Source: Echinostoma caproni
Taxonomy: Eukaryota; Platyhelminthes; Trematoda; Plagiorchiida; Echinostomatidae
NCBI GenBank assembly: GCA_900618425.1
Contig: UZAN01039789.1
Span: 33,979-97,978 of the forward strand
Reading direction: 5' to 3'
DNA length: 64,000 nucleotides
The translations under genes and the position numbers were made by a program. The notes under the pieces were generated by a model. It saw only the letters and a list, made by a program, of their open reading frames with translations, ran no database searches and was not told the DNA's origin. The first letter of the stretch is position 1. Each line of letters begins with the position of its first letter. This document shows, one piece after another, positions 1-11,560 of the stretch.

Positions 1-186
1 GAAAACAAGATAAAGACAGACTGTCGGCGTTTGAACACCGCTGTCTACGCAGCATTGCACGAATCTGGTGGGGTAGCCGGATGAGCAATGCTGATGTTAG
101 GGGTAGAGTTTTGGGTATCCGCGGTCTCCCACTGGAGCAAGTTATATGCGTGGTTAATGGTTGTTTAAACTGAACTGAACTGAACT
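1..186 (+). mobile_element. 3' end of an RTE-like non-LTR retrotransposon (fragment)
   Basis: An open frame from the window edge to the TGA at 171-173 gives RLSAFEHRCLRSIARIWW, then a stretch with SNADVRGRVLG. This is the region after the reverse transcriptase in RTE/jockey-type LINEs, where the family pattern is aFdhRClR.I..i.W....sN..Vr.rv. The usual following block (LRWLGHVLRM-like) is missing: the frame ends after LEQVICVVNGCLN, so the 3' end is deleted or shortened. A TGAAC-type short tandem tail at 167-186 follows the stop, as such elements end in short repeats rather than poly(A). The element starts before the window. The clade name is an inference. Confidence 0.6.
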
Positions 187-576
187 AGCCCAGCTGTGTT
201 CATTGAATATCATGGTTAAATGGTGGAAAGTGTTCCAAACGTAAATTGGTAATTCATGTTTCCTCGGATCGTGACTCTTGAGTTCACTTTTGGGGGCATC
301 TGTTGATCAGTGGTATCGAGGTCACTTGTCAGCCGAACCCACTAGTGAAATGGTTTAACGGTGATTCTTAGGAATGAAGAGGGAGATAAAGTTTATCCTA
401 AAAAATGTCTTCTATAAAACTAGGATTTCTGCTACGAAGCGTTTCCAGCCGTACGCTGAAAAACCAAATCTCAAATCATGCTGTTTGAATCCATGAAACT
501 TTTATTGGAAAATTATTGTAGCAATAAAATATTTCTTCAATTGTAAATTCCTTGTTTCAACGGAAATTGATAAATT

Positions 577-706
577 GGCGGTGGTGGCCACGTGGTTAGG
601 TCACCAACTTATGACCAAGGAGTCCCCGGTTCGAACTGCTCCACCGCCACCCGTCTTCTCAGGCAGCCGTTGTTGACTGTACATTTGTATATTCAATAAA
701 TAAAAG
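577..706 (+). mobile_element. tRNA-derived SINE, copy 1
   Basis: A tRNA-like head occupies 577-648. Its ends GGCGGTGG and CCACCGCC pair like an acceptor stem. An A-box-like TGGCCACGTGGTTAGG lies near 585-600 and a B-box-like CCGGTTCGAACTG at about 626-638. The head is followed by a non-tRNA body ending TTTGTATATTCAATAAAT. The same tail occurs in the copy at 26100-26281, which argues for a SINE rather than a lone tRNA pseudogene. No convincing anticodon loop was assigned. Confidence 0.65.
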
Positions 707-1789
707 AGAAAGCAAAAAGACAGAGAGACAGACATTTATAAATATATCAAGCGGTCTGTGGGAAGGTATCATCGACGATCAAAAGGAAGGAATAAAATTA
801 AGGTGCTTTGGGGAGTTCTGATGGATGAATAGCCCATAAGAGACCAATCTGATGAACTATGCGGTTTTTTTATAATTTCCTCACAACGGATACCAGTTGT
901 TATCCTTTCACTACTGTACTATACTAATGTGGTTTTATAGTTTCTTCCATTACGTCCCTAACGACTTGTAGTCATTCTTCCATCATCCGATCAAATAATG
1001 CTGGTCGATGAGGGTAAGAAATTAATTCGAACAGTTGTGTGTTAAATCAACTGCAGGTAAAGATTGAACGATGCTTTTCTTTTTTGAGTTATTTCTTATC
1101 TGTTCTAGGGTGAAACATCAAACAGACGTTTCATAGGTGCCTTATCCGCTGGTCACAATACTCGTATCTTTTAGGCAATTTAACTGATGTAATTAATGAT
1201 GGCGGTACGTATAGATGAAACAATCACAGTAGATTATGATTCGATAAATAAGTTATCTGAAATAGCTTGTACAATAATCGATACACATGAATTGCTTGCT
1301 TGATTTGGGAAAATTTTACAAATATATAACCAATCAGTTGCTTTTCGCTTGTGATAAGGTCATCACAAACTGTTTTCGGGCCCATTTTGTGGTTTTAAAA
1401 CAAACGCATTTGCATCCCGAAGTAATGTTCATAAAACGATAATTCCGTTCGTAGCTCTTGCGAATCCTATCAGGAGGGTGGGAAGCACAGAGAAACTTGA
1501 CCGTTCGGAACCTTATTTACGTCACTGTCAACTGTTATTGATCGAGATCGTCTGCAGTAAAAAGCAAAATTTTATCACATGTATTTCTCGAGGCATGGTA
1601 CATGTAACATGTGATTTTTATTGAGTAAGTCGATTGAAGCGAATGCCATAAAGTAATTCTGTCGCATATTGCTGAGAGAAATATGCCCGTGAATCCAAGA
1701 GTTTGCACGAAACTTGTGTGCGCCTATTCGACAACTAACTTCCCTTGAATTCACTATATCAATCTCATTTTTCTCTGAATAACTAAAGC

Positions 1790-1807
1790 AACTAACTAAC
1801 TAACTAA
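1790..1807. repeat. (AACT)n microsatellite
   Basis: Four and a half tandem AACT units. Simple sequence with no apparent function. Confidence 0.7.
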
Positions 1808-1884
1808 AGGAACATAGATTTGACTGGCATCGAAGAAAACAGGTTTAGGAAATACCAGTAAAAGGTTTAATGCCTTTCACTCAC

Positions 1885-2271
1885 GTTTGTTACCATGCAA
1901 AAGTTTCCATCAACCGGAGCTTCAAAAATCGTTGGTCCTGTAGAAATAATGCGTTTCGCAACATCTCGTCGTTCTATAGCACAGATTTTCCAAAATTGTT
2001 TTAGCATTGAAAAGGGTTCAACAAAAATTGACCCGTCCGTTTTCTTAAGGATGTAGTTTCTATGTTTTCCACTAGTGCTAAGTGAATATATAAATTTGCC
2101 AATTTCAAAGAAATGATAGTTTAGCGTATCTCAGACTTTCTCAGTGAAATCCGAACTGATTTTGCAGTGTGTCGTATCAGCAATATTAACGGCTTTATCA
2201 CCAGCTATGGTGTATCGATGAGCAGTTCCTTTGTGTAAAATCATTAGAAAATTCTTCACGCTGACATCTCC
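1885..2271 (-). pseudogene. Exon-like 129-codon minus-strand segment with one in-frame TGA
   Basis: Read on the minus strand, a splice-acceptor-like TTTTCAG ends at 2272. The frame then runs 387 nt (exactly 129 codons, phase 0 at both ends) to a GTGAGT donor directly below 1885. The only stop is a TGA at 2131-2133. The translation looks protein-like, with stretches such as YTIAGDKAVNIADTTHCKIS before the TGA and FVEPFSMLKQFWKICAIE after it. I do not recognise the family and found no neighbouring exons with certainty. It could be an exon of a decayed gene, a sequencing error at the TGA, or chance: single-stop frames of this length are expected several times in 64 kb of AT-rich DNA. Confidence 0.25.
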
Positions 2272-4028
2272 CTGAAAATCTCTTCTCTTTGTCAAATGCT
2301 TTATTTCCCGTTTATCCATTAGATAATCCCAAGGGTAAACGGTTTAGTAGTAAATATATACATATGCATGTATATTTGCTCAGATCCTCAAAGCCTATTC
2401 TCGCTGTAAGAGCTGATGAACTCTCTTTGGCTCACCTTAAGTCCGGTGCTGGAGTTCGCGCTGAAATACTGGTTTTCTTTTACCACCAGTATCTAAGTGC
2501 ATACTTATTTGTGGTTTTTAAGAATAGTTACTGCGATAACTATTACCCTCTCAAAGAACACAGATTTCTGGATTTTCTTCAAGCTGTGTTGAACAGTAGA
2601 TTTGAAGTCTATCGCATAAAAAAACTGACTGAAAATGCATACTAAGTCGCATGTACCTACACCTGAAAATCCCTTAAGTATAAACCAAATAAATCTACTT
2701 TAGTTGGTTTTACCTCAAATTTAACATCACCAATCCTTGAAAAAACTTTTTGAGGTGTTTTGGTGTACCTTTCCTAACTATACTTCAGTTCCCGGTGAAA
2801 TTCTCAGTCTTCGAACATCATGATGTTAAACTCATTGGTAAAAATACATGGAAAATATATGGAGATCGCTTAGCTGCACACATGGCATGCCCATAGGCCT
2901 CATGAACATAACCAACAAATGTTTGAAGACAAATTTACTGTTTCAAAATAAAACGGAATTTCGGGCAAACTTCTCAATGTATTTTTACTTAGGAACACGG
3001 GTTTGCATGAAAAGAATGCTCATTTGGGACAGTTTCATGTATTTCACTTCATACAAAAGCCAACTTAAAAGTACCGGTGTGGCACATAATACTATGCACT
3101 TTTATCACATATAATTGACGTCGGTGACATTTTTTTCCTTGACCCAGAAAGTACAGTCAACGAAGGACAAACACGCACATGATATTGGAGTTTGTTTTCG
3201 TTCAAAATTGCTTCATCTACATCGGGTCATCATTAATACGAACATCCAAGTATCCATCAAATGATGTCGCACACGATTTAAGATATGGTGCAAGTGTTTT
3301 TGAACTTTGAAAGCAAGTGATGCCCATCCCTCCTCCTTAAATATAAATGTTTTTCGGAGATCAAACATCTTGTATGTGTGCCAAAGAAAACAAAATGTTA
3401 CACAGGCCTATGGGTTTTGATCTATTGGCTAACGACAACCATATATGTGATAAACTGCGTGCAAAGCGAAGTCATACTAAAATTAAGTAACAAATTTTCA
3501 GTAAATATGTTAAAACAGGTATTTCATTTAGATTTTAAAATGGTGGAAAATACATTCTTTATACATTTATTGAAATTGCATTCTGTGCAGTGACCATCAG
3601 GAAGACGACATTAGGAAATTTCCGGAGGATAAACGGGGGCACGACCGAGTGCATTACCACTTTGGCATTCCGGGGTAGTCCTCAATAATCTCAGCAACAA
3701 CGCTCTAACTTTCCCATCTTACCGTTTTAGTTGCATGACAATAGTGCATACTACTCTCAGAACGTTAAATTTATGATTTTAATGTTATTCAACGTTCAAC
3801 TTGTTTTTTTATTAAGCTTGCTGATGTTTTAAAACAATGTTTAACTTTTCCTTAATGCCAAACCGCGCATCGAGTGATTTCTTTCCAATGAAAATGGGTG
3901 CCCAAATCCTCATATAGGGATTATAGCTCTTCCTTGGAACCCTTGAATTCCATCGGGCGCAGCTCAGCAACGCACTTCACTAATTCCAATTACATAGTTC
4001 GACCGGAGATACGAAAATACGCATTTTG
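2272..4028. other. No recognisable gene
   Basis: Only short open frames of chance length on both strands. The longest is about 118 codons on the + strand at 2289-2645; it starts at a non-ATG codon and shows no family signature. No tRNA-like heads or long tandem repeats were seen. Confidence 0.5.
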
Positions 4029-5188
4029 CTTTAGATTAAATTAGTGCATCATCGAGATTTCGCATTTGAGTGGATAAAAGCATTCCACAAACAACGAACC
4101 ATATCAGTTCGTGTTTCTGATTCCATATCCGGATCTATCAAAGCCACCTGCGGTGTTCCTCAAGGGTCCGTACTCGGTTCCCGGCTGTTCCTCGCCTTCA
4201 TAAATGATCTACCCAAAGTGTTAGGNCTCAAAAACAATACTGTTTGCAGATGACGCCAAAATCAGGAATACGGTAAAAAAAACCAGAGGACTCTCTAACA
4301 CTTCAAGCATCACTCAACGCAGCTTATCAATGGTTTAAGGAGAACAACATTGAATTTGATGTTTCGAAATGCAAAGTCCTATCCCTACGCCACAAGCGGA
4401 AATTCTCGTATTTCCTCGGGGACCAGCAGATACCACATACTTTTATCCAGCTGTTCCAACAACTGTGCAAAGGCTTCGTCTGCTGCTATGAAGAATGTAG
4501 GCTTACATCGGCGAGTCTTTGGCTGGTTTGAGTCATCACTATTCCCACGTTTGTTCTCAGCGTACATTCGACCTTACACAGAGTACGCCATCCAAGCTTG
4601 GAGTCCATGGCTTCAACGTGATGGCAAGATGCTTGAGCGTCCACAAAGGATGACCACCAAGATGGTCAAGGGATTGCATCACCTGACATACGAGAAGAGA
4701 TTGCAATCATTGGGACTGTATTCTGCTCAGTACCGCCGAACTCAAGGAGACTTGATTTTGACATGTAAAATACTGCAGAGCCCAAACCATCCGTTTCGAA
4801 TGCTGCTCATGTTATCGAAAAATTTACACCTAAGGGGACACCGTTTCAAACTACTGATTCCCAAGGGTCGACTGGATTGCTGGCGCCGGTCTTTTGCAGT
4901 CAGAGTATGCAGGTCTTGGAACGCCCTCGCATCTCATGTGGTTTTTGCACCCATTATTGAATCTTTCAAACAGAGACTAGACGAAACCTTGGCACACCTC
5001 ACATTCGTACACCACTAAAAGCAAACGCAAATTCGCTGTACCCTACATTCCCTATTATCTCCTACCCGGAACTCCATGTGACTCCTTTTTCGAAGTGTAA
5101 CGATTCATCTGTGTAAATATCCTATGGGACAAGAGAAGCACGAGCTTGTAAGTTATTCCCATTATAAAACTTTGACTTTGACTTTGAG
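4029..5188 (+). mobile_element. CR1-like LINE, 5'-truncated and frameshifted reverse transcriptase
   Basis: The sequence starts inside the reverse transcriptase (about 4044), with FAFEWIKAF followed by the RT core GVPQGSVLGSRLFLAFINDL. After an undetermined base at 4226 the frame shifts to give ILFADDAKIR, the catalytic FADD motif, at about 4236-4265. It shifts again to give NNIEFDVSKCKVLSLRHKRK near 4345-4400. The C-terminal domain typical of CR1/jockey elements follows at 4490-5018 (RRTQGDLILTCKIL, SWNALASHVV). The element ends in an ACTTTG tandem tail at 5169-5188, the short 3' repeat expected of CR1-type LINEs. No endonuclease domain is present. With at least two frameshifts it is dead. 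Confidence 0.85.
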
Positions 5189-8100
5189 TTATAAATCGAA
5201 CTGATTACTACGCTGCCAAACGACTTTTCGGGTGCTGTCAGAGTTCTTTCGCTTGACCTTCATGACCTTCTGTTGCTCTTTTGACTAGGCACTGAACAAA
5301 ATCACATAGTGCTTTGCTGCAGAGCACGTGTGAGACAAAGATGAAGATAACCTGCTTGTGTATGTGTCTATGTGTGTAAATAAAAATCCACTCAATCATA
5401 AAAACTTATTACAAACTTCACCAGGGAACTGGCCACCCAATTTATCATTTGGGAAACAGACAATTGTTTTTACGTTATCTGCGTCTGGCCTAAATCCGCG
5501 GTTCTGCGATAATTAATGCCCACTATCTGAAAAGTTGCGCTTTCAGAGAGGTTATTCTGTCATAGAAATAGAATATTAGCTGTGTGTATTTGGCGGTTGT
5601 ATTTGGCAATAGTATAATGTGAAGCACATAAAATTGATAGAATGGATTTCCGTGTCTCACAATGGAATGTGCTTACTGACCAGATTTAATTAATATTTTG
5701 AAATGCCCTGTGTGCCTTGGCACAACGTATCACGGAGCATGTTTGAACGGTTGATCCGTTGCGTGAAAGAAGTCAACCATGTGCGCAATGCCATTTTATA
5801 GGTCCCGTCTTACATTGCACGCAAACACCTCGATAGCATCAGCAACAATAAAATATGATGATTTGCTAGATACCGCTAGATAGTTTGGGAGCACTAAATA
5901 GTTTGCTGTTTACGATAGATCTTTAGGGTGATTTACTGGCAACCCGAAAGTCTGAGGGCCAACTTATCCTACAGTTACAAAGAATGTTCTATGTCATCCC
6001 GAATTGAGAGATTGGTTGTAGGCGAAAATTGTTCGGTGGGTGCATTCTAAGGCCATTGCAATCGCATTTATGCAAGCAAATCACGCGAGAGTGATGTGTT
6101 GACTTCAAGCAGTCGAGGGCAAGTAATGATACTAAGCGAGGGGGGTAGGGACAAAGCTGTTTATAGTTCTTTTACTTCTTATAAGAACGGGTATAGTAAG
6201 GATCAGGAAAGTTTCAGTGCCTGCATAAGTATTTTTTGTGGAACGAATTCGGACTTTTGCAAGTCGAAGCCGCTCGCCTCGACCGTTTGGAGCGCTTTAA
6301 TTAGAACATCCTTGGATTTACATTATGAAACTTAGTAAATGATAATGAAAACCGAATTAGCATTCACTGAATATCCAGTCTCAACCAAGTGTTCTCCCTG
6401 CCTAAGCCAAATGGAGTAATTGACAAATCAGTAGTTTGATTGATGTATGTATCCTGATTTGAAACATAGAATCGGTTTGTAGTTTGCCTTGGATAAAAAC
6501 TGCATATTTTGATGAAAAATTGGTGAGAACTAGAATTTCCGTGAAGACCAGAAGAAAAACGAAGTGATCAGTATGGTTGTTCCAATACAAACGTGAATTA
6601 ATATTTGTGCTTTGACCGCAATATTTTGCATAAAACTTTGAGACCTATTTCCTTCTTGCTAATTTAACTTTGAATATTTCATAACCCCAGTGTGTAAGAT
6701 TATCACCCTAGTGCAATATTAAATATCATTGTGAAATTGCTCAATAGCAAACAATTGGCTCTGTTCACTAGTATTTGAAGCAAACCAGAGCATTATAAAG
6801 GAAATTCGAATTTCGGAGAGCCATAGCGAGCAAACATACTGAAAACTGCAATTAAATTAAACAAAAATGTATGGTTTGAGCTAGCTTTTCAAGTCAGTCG
6901 CAACTACGTTGTACTGATTTAATAAATAAATGCGCAATCGAGCAGCGTTGAAAAATAAATCGTGTGAACAGTTGCGGTTTTTCACTGCGATCAAAATCAT
7001 TTATGTTGAAGGACGTTCTCGCACAAATCACTTGATGTTTTAACAAAAGGGTGATGTGTAGATTTCAGGACATCGAGAATCAGGACCTACAACACGGCTT
7101 GCTCAGTCACAAGCAAACTGTTTATAACGGTTTATAGCATATTCGAGGTAATACTACGCAACAAAACTATTTGTCGAACTTGGCTCATGAGACCCCTGAC
7201 GTAGATGAGTGAATCAACAATTTTGTAAAATATTACGATGAATGTTTCGATTGCGTCGAACATAATCAATAGGAAAACTCGATGCACTAGGAGCTCAACT
7301 TATTTTCTGTTCATTGGATTGTCTATTACGGAAATATATAAACAGAATTGGACTACATGCAGTGATTACATTCTGACAGTTCACTCTGATCCTGCGAAAA
7401 GGTCGGTTGCATAACCAGATGGAACTGAGTGCTTTGTTGCATCAATGATCAGCTTCAGTTTGGCTGTGTCAGGTTTCTCTAAAGTTGATGTTATTGCCCA
7501 TTCCGTTGAATTCTTTTTAGACGACGGCCGTTTAATTTTTTCCAGATTATACGAATACTTTGGATCTTTCGATGCCGGAACGAGTGTTCAATCTCATTCT
7601 GAGTGTGATCTTAAACTAGAGTTTTGACATGTCTTGATGAGTGACTACTACTACTTCGGGATTACCTAATAAAAGAGATTCCACATATCTATTCCCTACA
7701 TCCCTATATAAAACATCATTTCATCTGGTGTAGCAGTATTGCCTAGGAGTAAGATAATATAGTTGTTTGCCGATGTTGTTCGCACCCGTGCTTGATTATC
7801 TCTCGATTACACTTGGTTTGGAATAAACGCTTCAGTTGATAAACCTTTCAGTCGAAAAACCAAGTTCCTTTACTTTATCTTAGTGAACAGTCTCCAACGT
7901 TGTTGTCAACAGACAGAGAATGCACAAGGTTGACATATTATCACATTGGAATAACTCTCATATGCATTCTTTCATTATATACTGACTACCTGATTGATGA
8001 TAAGTGACGGAGTGACGTGCAGAAAATGAACCTCCAAGACCAGGAAAATGCAACACGAATTAATTAATCTACATGTACTGAGATGCAGATAAACAGACAA

Positions 8101-9685
8101 TATTTACAACAAAACTGAAGTTATAAACAACCTGGCTTAGAAATCAGGTAACCAATGACAAAATGTTACAGGATATCGAGTCAAGCTACACACTAGAAAC
8201 CGTCAGACAAAAGAAAGAGGAATATCAAAAGAAGCCTCGTAGTTAAACGAGTGAGCTGATTAGCCACCCCTAGTTATTGCATATGGAGTTGTTCGTTAGT
8301 AATACAGGTAGGAAATTGCCAGTAAATACAGGATACACAAGAGTGACTAGAGTTAATTGATGTCACTCAAAAAAGAGATCACAGACAAGTAATTTAATCG
8401 GTATGGAATAGTTTAACACAGACCTGAGGTGGGATGATTAATTTTCATTTGTCTCGGAGTGGGGGGAGGAGGGGCATGTCACAATTACAGACGTGAAGCG
8501 TGATTCGCTGCTATCAAGGTGTCACCAAAATATGCCATGCTTTTCATGGATCAGATGTTTCCCCAAGAGGATGGTGGGAACAAGGAATAGGGAAGGATTA
8601 AAACTCGGATTGTGACGTTTGTCGGGGCATGGATTACATCACACTAGCTGAGATGCATTAGACGGTCAACTGTCAAAAAGGTCGCATCAGGTGCTTTATA
8701 TAAAAACAGTTACAAGTAGTGTTATATTCCGAAAAGGCGGTGCTGGTCGAGGAGAGTTTTTTTATTGCAGAATACAGATTGAAGGTCACTAGTTTTGCAT
8801 GCATAACACGAAAACCTTATCAGAAATATGCCATCGCAACACATCGCGACACACAGAGTAATGGGTAGAGCAGCCAGTGTTTATTCTTCCCAAATATATT
8901 ACTTGGTCCTTGATGGTCTTGTTCTATTTTTAATCACTGAAAGTTACCGACTACTCACAAGTGAGTAGTATCTCACAACAGTAGTGCTATTTTTATGGGG
9001 TAACATCCTTCAAAATATCCACTGAAGTGTATTATAGTAGCCTTGGTTTGTTTGTATATGCATTGGTCTCGAAGTGATGATTCCGAAGTGGTCTACAAAG
9101 GGCAATGTGGGATGAAGGTCAAACGGCGAGAGGGCAATGGTGGGAAGGTAGTTATTCTTCAATTGAATGGTGTGGTGAATTTACCTCAAAAAGTAAGGTC
9201 TTTAAATTTACCAAAGATGTTTGTTTTGCCTAAAACCATAGATTTTCCTTTCTTAGAAACAGTCTCCGGAATGGCGATATAACAACCATATTCTTATATC
9301 TGTGCACAGAAGCGTGTTTCTTTGACACTCTGCACCAGGTATTGACACGAAAGACATTGTAAGTAAAACAGCAAATAATTATTCTTCGCTAAAGGAGGTG
9401 AAAAGTACTGCTACAGGATGGTAGATAATAAACCAGATGGGAAAGAAGTCCAGTAATCAATGGATGTCATTTCCAGTGGAACAATTTTTCAACTATTGCT
9501 AACAGACGGTGGACAGTTTTCTCATATCCTCACTGAAAATGTCGCCTCATTACGTGTCCGTTTTGAACAGCACTAAAACGGAACCTAAAGAGTGTGTTGA
9601 ATGAAGAAAAAGGAATAACGAGGCAATTTATTTGTGGTACACTAAACAGTCGCTGGCTTAGCATTCAATAAGACTCGAATAAAGA
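5189..9685. other. Gene-less AT-rich stretch
   Basis: No frame with a recognisable domain, no exon with matching splice borders and no SINE head was found on either strand. Open frames are below about 80 codons. A purine-rich patch (GGGGGGAGGAGGGG) lies near 8461-8475. Confidence 0.5.
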
Positions 9686-9740
9686 CAGGCGGGAATGCAA
9701 ATTTGATCAGTTTTGTTTCCTGTGATTGGTTAACTTCGGG
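9686..9740. repeat. Dispersed repeat copy (GGCGGGAATGCAAAT family)
   Basis: Contains GGCGGGAATGCAAATTTGAT and TTTTGTTTCCTGTGA. Closely related blocks in the same order occur at 11369-11430 (GGCGGAAATGCAAATTCAAT, TTTTGTTTCGTGTGA) and, more weakly, at 55722-55795 (CCGGAAATG, TTCTGTGTTTCACAAGG). The element class is unknown. Confidence 0.35.
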
Positions 9741-11368
9741 AAATTTGTTTCCCTGTGGATCGTTTTCCTCGTCAATGTAGTCTGCTTGAATCTTTCCCCA
9801 AGCATCGCCCGATAATCGATACTGAAACTCACCTGCTCTGAGAAAATCCTTAATACCGTTTCATTCTGTTTCCAATCATGATTATTCGCATTATACCAAC
9901 CTGGCCATAATCCTCTCGGATATTCTTCCTCGGTCTGCATAAGGAACAATTTCACCTTGTAAACCAGGTCCTTCGAAAGTCTCTTCCAATAAAGAGCAAC
10001 TGCAGGAAATGTTTCCTTTGAGCTTTTGTGTTCAAGCCTTTTGATGCATGCGGAAAATTGAATGACAGATCAGCGCATGCCGAAGAACAACGCAAAATAA
10101 AAAAAGCTGTGCGGAACGTATACAAACTCGTATCTCTACTCTGCACGCCAATTCCAATTCAGAACCTGCAATATGCCGTACTTTCTCTCGTTGAAAATCC
10201 GTTGCTTGATTTGTGTCACATGCCTTAAGAAAAGCTGCTCATTCCGATTTCCTCTACAATAGAATATTTAACTTATTTCGGTCAGTTTTCATTGCGATTT
10301 ATATCTACTTTATAAACTCGTTAACTGTTTACCGTTGTCCATTTTGTTTGCATAAAGCGTACCTGCTCTTTACCTGACGTGACGCGATTGCATTCGTCCT
10401 TGTTCAAACCCTTTACTCATGTTTGTAAATGAATATAGTTTTCCTTTAGGACATAGTGAATCCAAATGGTTGAATAATAATTGTAATGTTAAATCAGATG
10501 GAAAATCAATTTGTTTAAACCAATGATTAAACAGTGACTTACGTAGACTGCATTTTAATCTTTCCGAAAACGACTAATTTGACTATAGATTTGTATGAAC
10601 AAGGAAAGGACCGTGCCCGAAATGCTGATCTCATTGATAGGATTTTATCGACATAGTACTTTGACAAAGTATTATCCATCAACTCCTACCATTTACAGTC
10701 AAAGCATTGACCGCTAAATAAGAATTCACAGTTGCTCGGTCTTTCCAAGGAAGAAATTGATCAGGTATTCACTGAACAAGTTCATCTACTGAGCGCCAAA
10801 GCTGTTCGCATTTTCAGAGGCAAGAAAAATTTGTTATGATTTCAAAGTGTCCATGAACGAACAGGAAGAGTTCACAATCTGCACGTTTGATGGGTGCATC
10901 CGGGTGAATAGATTGTTCTGGAAAAGTGCACATCAACCGTACACCGAACAATTAATTTCGATTGGTCAGTAAACCATTAGCAGCTAGGGTTGCATTATTG
11001 TGGATATTGCCCACAGTGAAATGCCCAGGATGGAATGAAATTTGAATGACATCTACTCCGAAATGAACAAAAACTATTCCCCTCAACAAATTGTCAACAG
11101 ATGATAGAACTGAAGCCCAATTACTGAATATAAACCGTTATTCTGGGATCCTAGGCTAAGTTGTTTGAAGTTTATGCAAATGGTTTATCTCTTTATTGTT
11201 TAAAACGGAGCATATAGTGGTGAACAAATAATCAAGGACTTCGTAATTAATCAAGTTAATCAACTTCAAGTAGAGTTGAAATTGCCTTCGAATACAAGTT
11301 TTTTATATATAGAACAAAGGGGATAGGCCACAGAACAGGAAAGAGTCAGTCTAAGTCTTTCGTTCTTC

Positions 11369-11560
11369 GATTTTACCGGCGGAAATGCAAATTCAATCAA
11401 TTGATTAAATTTTTATTTTGTTTCGTGTGAGAACCCCACTACGTAGCGAATTTCGTCTGTTTTAGCGGCTGTAAAGGGGTAACTGCAAGAAGAAGAACAA
11501 CGGCGCGGCTGTTTTGAGCTTGTTGGTTCTCATCAGCGGTATCGAAGTCGAAACAAACTT
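11369..11560. repeat. Composite dispersed repeat
   Basis: The left part matches the 9686 copy. The right part (about 11505-11550) contains GGCTGTTTTGAG and TCTCATCAGCGGTA, matching CAGCTGTTTTGAACCGG and TCTCATCAGCAGTG at 34815-34862. The overlapping 116-codon minus-strand frame (11439-11789) has no recognisable domain and is probably incidental. The repeat class is unknown. Confidence 0.4.
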
